Shown here one piece after another: positions 15,161-18,261 of a DNA stretch of 18,261 nucleotides. The position numbers and the translations under genes were made by a program. Position 1 is the stretch's first letter. Every line of letters begins with the position of its first letter. The notes beneath the pieces are model-generated. The model made no database searches and was not told where the DNA came from. It was given only the letters and a program-made list of their open reading frames with translations. This stretch comes from Bacteroidales bacterium. Lineage in GTDB: Bacteria; Bacteroidota; Bacteroidia; Bacteroidales; UBA932. Location of the stretch: NCBI GenBank assembly GCA_017554135.1, contig JAFZIX010000120.1:1-18261 (forward strand). Reading direction: 5' to 3'.

Positions 15161-16203
15161 CAATCCAACGCGTAAATTTTTATTCCGCTGAACGGTTCGT
15201 ATGGGGGCAGGTCATCCCAATGAGCAGCCGCATGGCTTTCATCCGTCTCGAAATATAATACATACTTTCCGGCAGGCAGCCGAAGCGTGTCTTCCTGTCG
15301 GCGGTTCTTCAACGCCCCGCCGGCATGGGTTGAGCGATTGAATTCCAGTCGCCACAACACGTTCCCTGCAGCGTCTTCCAGGTGTCCGTTGTCGAACATA
15401 AATGCCGCCTGCCGTTTCAGGTCGTCCTCGACCTCCACCATCAAGTACAAATTCTCTTGATCCCACAGCAAACGAAACCAGCCCGAAAGATCCGCTTCAT
15501 CCCGGAGCGCTCCCAGGATTACATGCGTCATCGGAATGCGTTCCTGTGTCTCCCAAGTCGCATCCACCATGCCATCAATAACTGGGGGCGCCGCCGTCTG
15601 ATGTCCAGCCAGCGGAAAGTCTCCGAATTGCGACCATTCCAAGTACAATTTGGAGTTCACGCCGCTCCAGGCTATCTGTGAATCGCGGCTTCCTTCGTCA
15701 TTGTCGAGCACACTCACATCCATACGCAACACCTCCTTGTCCGTCGGAAGCCCGTCAAAACCAAGGGTGCGCCACGGGATTGCAACCTCAAAGACGTAAC
15801 TCGTTTCTGAAGGATCGTGCTGCGCGAAACGAACGCCCGTCGTGTCCGCATTGTTTCCCGTCACCAGTCTGGAATCCCAGACGAAGCGATACTGCCGGCA
15901 CACGGTCCCCAAGTCGATGAAGAACTCAATCCCATCATTGAGATATGCCTCCACAAAGCCGGGAATCAATTCGAAGGAGGTTCCTTCGGCCTGCCCAACA
16001 ATCCGCACCAGCGTCTCCTCCCGGAGGGTAAAACTGCGCGTCAGCTCTTGATAGTTGTCCGAAGCCAGCAACTCCGTAAGACAAGCGGGATCAGCTTCTG
16101 GTAACGGCGTCTCTGGAGACAAATGCACACGCACTTGTCGGCATGAGATCAACCCAACAAGTACAAAACACGACATTAAAATGTATCGACAATGGCGCCA
16201 CAT
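15160..16203 (-). CDS. Lipoprotein with CBM9/DOMON-like sequence
   Basis: The 347-residue product has lipobox LISC (Cys21). A CBM9-like segment at about residues 90-197 includes GIEFFIDLG, YRFVWDSRL, FEVAIPWRTLGFD and LRMDVSVLDNDEGSRDSQIAWSG, all typical of family 9 carbohydrate-binding modules. At about 205 a new domain starts with APPVIDGMVDATWE, the usual CBM9 opening, and continues GWFRLLWDQENLYLMVEVEDD. The first unit seems to lack this opening block. Ligands of such domains are sugars or, in DOMON relatives, haem; neither is shown here. It starts one base after thioredoxin-like A stops and overlaps the signal peptidase gene by one base, so it is expressed with the cluster, perhaps as a surface binding protein. 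Confidence 0.78.
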   Translation of the reverse strand: MWRHCRYILMSCFVLVGLISCRQVRVHLSPETPLPEADPACLTELLASDNYQELTRSFTLREETLVRIVGQAEGTSFELIPGFVEAYLNDGIEFFIDLGTVCRQYRFVWDSRLVTGNNADTTGVRFAQHDPSETSYVFEVAIPWRTLGFDGLPTDKEVLRMDVSVLDNDEGSRDSQIAWSGVNSKLYLEWSQFGDFPLAGHQTAAPPVIDGMVDATWETQERIPMTHVILGALRDEADLSGWFRLLWDQENLYLMVEVEDDLKRQAAFMFDNGHLEDAAGNVLWRLEFNRSTHAGGALKNRRQEDTLRLPAGKYVLYFETDESHAAAHWDDLPPYEPFSGIKIYALD

Positions 16204-16204
16204 A

Positions 16205-16771
16205 TTATTCTAAATTCCTGATCAGGAATACTTTTGACGCCATCGGGAACACCTTCCCAGATAAATGAAAATCCTTAACATCCTGTCCCGCTAAGGTATA
16301 ATACATATAACCATCGGCTATAATGTCTACATAATCAGAGAGATTTACGTCATAGTCAATAACATTAATATTCTCTAAATCAGAGAAGTATGCCAAATAG
16401 TTTCTCAGTTGAGGCCGGGGGACAAGAAGACAAATTGTTTTCTCTCGGAACCGAGAAGACATGTCATATAAAAGCGCATTATGAGTTTCCACACACGCCC
16501 TGCAAGTATTAGGTGCAACCAACACGAACATGTCTCCGCCCCCTCTTTGAATTAGTCCACTCGTATCCAACATATCCTGTACATCTTGCGTAAGAATACT
16601 GGATCTTCGAACAAGTTCCGATTCCAGCACCGAGCAGGAATCTTTCTTATCCATTTCCTGGTTGTTGCTCTTCGACAATCTTAAGATGTAAAAACCTTCT
16701 GCTATATTTGTCACAAGCAGAAGTGCCACGAGGCTACTTAAGCCGAATCTTCGCCAAAACGTATCCGCCAT
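16205..16771 (-). CDS. Membrane-anchored thioredoxin-like protein A (CRAC)
   Basis: The 188-residue product has an N-terminal membrane helix (residues 10-30) and a periplasmic domain with MFVLVAPNTCRACVETHN, placing a CxxC pair at 90-93 after a predicted strand, as in thioredoxin folds. The cis-proline strand is less clear than in protein B, so redox activity is likely rather than certain. Extra cysteines lie at 46 and 114. The ATG at 16771 lies 38 bases inside the end of propeller lipoprotein A; the next in-frame Met is after the membrane helix, so the overlapping start is preferred. It is the positional counterpart of protein B, but sequence similarity between the two is low. Confidence 0.7.
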   Translation of the reverse strand: MADTFWRRFGLSSLVALLLVTNIAEGFYILRLSKSNNQEMDKKDSCSVLESELVRRSSILTQDVQDMLDTSGLIQRGGGDMFVLVAPNTCRACVETHNALLYDMSSRFREKTICLLVPRPQLRNYLAYFSDLENINVIDYDVNLSDYVDIIADGYMYYTLAGQDVKDFHLSGKVFPMASKVFLIRNLE

Positions 16772-17867
16772 CGTCTTCCGCCTTGCTATTGAATTCGTTA
16801 TTGATAATCTTTCCCTGGAATAAATCTTCCATATTGTTTAGTCCTTCTATCGTGAAAAGCCCATACAGAATACCATCATGCAAGAAACGCAACGATCCAG
16901 CCATTGACACATCAACTAAATCAGATAAAGAGAACCATAGCCACTTGTTCCCGTTATACAACCCGTATTCAATTCTACCACGATCTTCGCCTTGATTTTT
17001 CAACATCAACTGTACGAACTTATACTCTTTACTTTCCGAATATCCGATTATGATACCATAATTGGAAGCAAACAGTATTTCTGCAGCTCGAAACGCGTCC
17101 CCAGCTGTATAGAAGGAGTCCTTAATCGAGTATCTCCCCAGATTAAATGACAAATAAGGAGCGACTTCCTCATTATAAAACTTATAGATGGTCGGAGAAT
17201 AAGAATCCACAAAGACAACGCCCCCATCCACCGAAGGGGCAAACACATCATTGTCCAGAGTCAAAGCCAATACATTTGAATCCGATTCAAGAAAACCGGA
17301 CTCCTTGTCCCCTTTCTCTCTTTGATATATTACACGGTATCCTTTTTTTGCCCCATATCCATAATAAGACAAAATACCGGAACTCGTTCTATAAGAGTGG
17401 AATCCTAAGTCCTTTTTGTAGTTTTCTAATAGTTTGCCATCTATTGAAAAAACAAGCTCTTGCTTTGGATCATCATACACATGAATATGATCCTCTAACA
17501 CCTGAACATCACCAATTCTTATATATTCTCCAGGACCGTTTCCTCGTCGCCCAATCGCGTTTAAGAATTTCCCGTCCTTGGAATATCTATTTAGCTTTGC
17601 ATTTTGTTTATCTGCAAGCAGGAAGCCTTCCGGCAATAAATACAAGTATACATTGTCTCCCAACAAATGCTGGTTATCCGTTTCAACCGGAATCAGTTCA
17701 ACGGATGTAATTGCGTCAGCAAAGGGTTCGTATGACCTCTCCTCAATGAAATTGACAGTAGAAGCCAACATTTTCGAATTATGATGTGTCCTCTCTCGAC
17801 ATCCCCCCAGGAGGAGGCTAAGAAAAGACATGCCCAGCAACAAAACAATGCGTTTTTTCAATACCAT
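16734..17867 (-). CDS. Six-bladed beta-propeller lipoprotein A
   Basis: The 377-residue product has lipobox LGGC (Cys23). ITSVELIPVET opens the propeller and GNGPGEY at residues 109-115 is the family hallmark, at the same position as in propeller B. Later strands such as GVVFVDSYSPTIYKFYNE fit the six-bladed TolB-like fold. The ATG at 17867 overlaps the end of the transglutaminase-like gene by 10 bases; a TTG at 17861 is an alternative. It is clearly diverged from propeller B, so the pair is not a recent duplication. The gene is more A+T-rich than the efflux genes (25 of 60 bases G+C at 17041-17100). The partner or ligand is unknown. Confidence 0.86.
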   Translation of the reverse strand: MVLKKRIVLLLGMSFLSLLLGGCRERTHHNSKMLASTVNFIEERSYEPFADAITSVELIPVETDNQHLLGDNVYLYLLPEGFLLADKQNAKLNRYSKDGKFLNAIGRRGNGPGEYIRIGDVQVLEDHIHVYDDPKQELVFSIDGKLLENYKKDLGFHSYRTSSGILSYYGYGAKKGYRVIYQREKGDKESGFLESDSNVLALTLDNDVFAPSVDGGVVFVDSYSPTIYKFYNEEVAPYLSFNLGRYSIKDSFYTAGDAFRAAEILFASNYGIIIGYSESKEYKFVQLMLKNQGEDRGRIEYGLYNGNKWLWFSLSDLVDVSMAGSLRFLHDGILYGLFTIEGLNNMEDLFQGKIINNEFNSKAEDDGGYVLAKIRLK

Positions 17868-18261
17868 ATTTGTTTCCCTTTTTCGTAGGCAAAGATTCGT
17901 TCCCGCCTCTTATCACTATCCAAATCGCGCAGCAATAGCAGCGCCCCTTTCGGTACCCGGCGACATACAAGCACCGTATCCGACGCCTCCTGGGCGCCCA
18001 GCGACACCCAACCGTTTCGCCAGTAGAACAATTCGTAATGCTCGCCCGGGATGATGTAATTGCTCTCATCTTCCGGATACTTTGCTGTCAGCCGAATCGT
18101 CCTGCGCCACAGACTGGGCCGGAACAGTTTCAACCGTCCGTTGCGCTCCACCACAAGTGGCCAACAGAGCGCACTTCCGCGGCCATTCTCGCTAACAACC
18201 GGAAGGAAAGCGACGCCCCGCGCCACCGCCGTGAATTCCGCCCGTCGGCCACGCCAAGTCC
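17858..18261 (-). CDS. Transglutaminase-like family protein, C-terminal part (partial)
   Basis: The frame is open to the edge of the window, so the N-terminus is missing. The visible 134 residues match the C-terminal, non-catalytic region of Bacteroidota transglutaminase-domain proteins. WRGRRAEFTAVARGVAFLPV corresponds to the usual beta-rich segment ending in a YLP-type motif, and VPKGALLLLRDLD followed by ERIFAYEKGKQIWY is the typical end of these proteins. The catalytic Cys-His-Asp region would lie outside the window. It overlaps propeller lipoprotein A by 10 bases, so it is the first visible gene of the peptide operon. If a transglutaminase fold is confirmed, it would be a candidate peptide cross-linking or cleaving enzyme; that role is inference. 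Confidence 0.6.
   Translation of the reverse strand, partial: TWRGRRAEFTAVARGVAFLPVVSENGRGSALCWPLVVERNGRLKLFRPSLWRRTIRLTAKYPEDESNYIIPGEHYELFYWRNGWVSLGAQEASDTVLVCRRVPKGALLLLRDLDSDKRRERIFAYEKGKQIWY

Overview
This window looks like a chromosomal segment from a Bacteroidota (probably Bacteroidales) bacterium of moderate G+C. The evidence is two six-bladed beta-propeller lipoproteins with the GxGPxEY motif, an NVEALA-type small secreted peptide precursor, the C-terminus of a Bacteroidetes-style transglutaminase-like protein, promoter-like TAnnTTTG boxes, and many overlapping genes with weak Shine-Dalgarno sequences. I could not run any search, so family names come from reading motifs. Almost everything is on the minus strand, so the gene order below runs from high to low coordinates.

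Region 1 (18261 to about 12334) is a tightly packed accessory cluster: a partial transglutaminase-like protein, beta-propeller lipoprotein A, membrane-anchored thioredoxin-like protein A (CRAC), a lipoprotein with CBM9/DOMON-like sequence, a type I signal peptidase, a 96-residue NVEALA-like precursor with five cysteines after its SVEALS motif, beta-propeller lipoprotein B, and membrane-anchored thioredoxin-like protein B (CKTC). Junctions overlap or are separated by 1-2 bases, except the 27 bases before the peptide gene, where a possible promoter lies. The propeller plus thioredoxin-like pair occurs twice, flanking the peptide and the peptidase. The parts needed to export, cleave and disulfide-handle a cysteine-rich peptide are therefore all next to its gene. 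This is the best candidate for an undescribed system here.

Region 2 (12337 to 10907) is an O-antigen-ligase/Wzy-like membrane protein with a TPR-like C-terminus. It overlaps thioredoxin-like B by four bases, so it belongs to the same transcription unit. It carries two in-frame copies of a dispersed palindromic repeat.

Region 3 (10866 to 2115) encodes a complete tripartite RND efflux system in the order TolC, lipoprotein adaptor, RND permease 1, RND permease 2. The two permeases resemble an MdtBC-like pair. Permease 1 also carries an in-frame copy of the palindromic repeat. A small YD-repeat-like lipoprotein follows (2093 to 1425). The 40-base gap between region 2 and tolC is the only real break from the peptide cluster, so the RND pump could be transcribed with it and could export its product; that link is inference.

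Region 4 (1336 to 147) holds two small predicted outer-membrane barrel proteins behind a good Bacteroides-type promoter. A fourth copy of the palindromic element (93-144) separates them from the probable 3' end of an unidentified plus-strand gene (1-86). No tRNA, rRNA, CRISPR array, transposase or gene-free stretch longer than 300 bases is visible.
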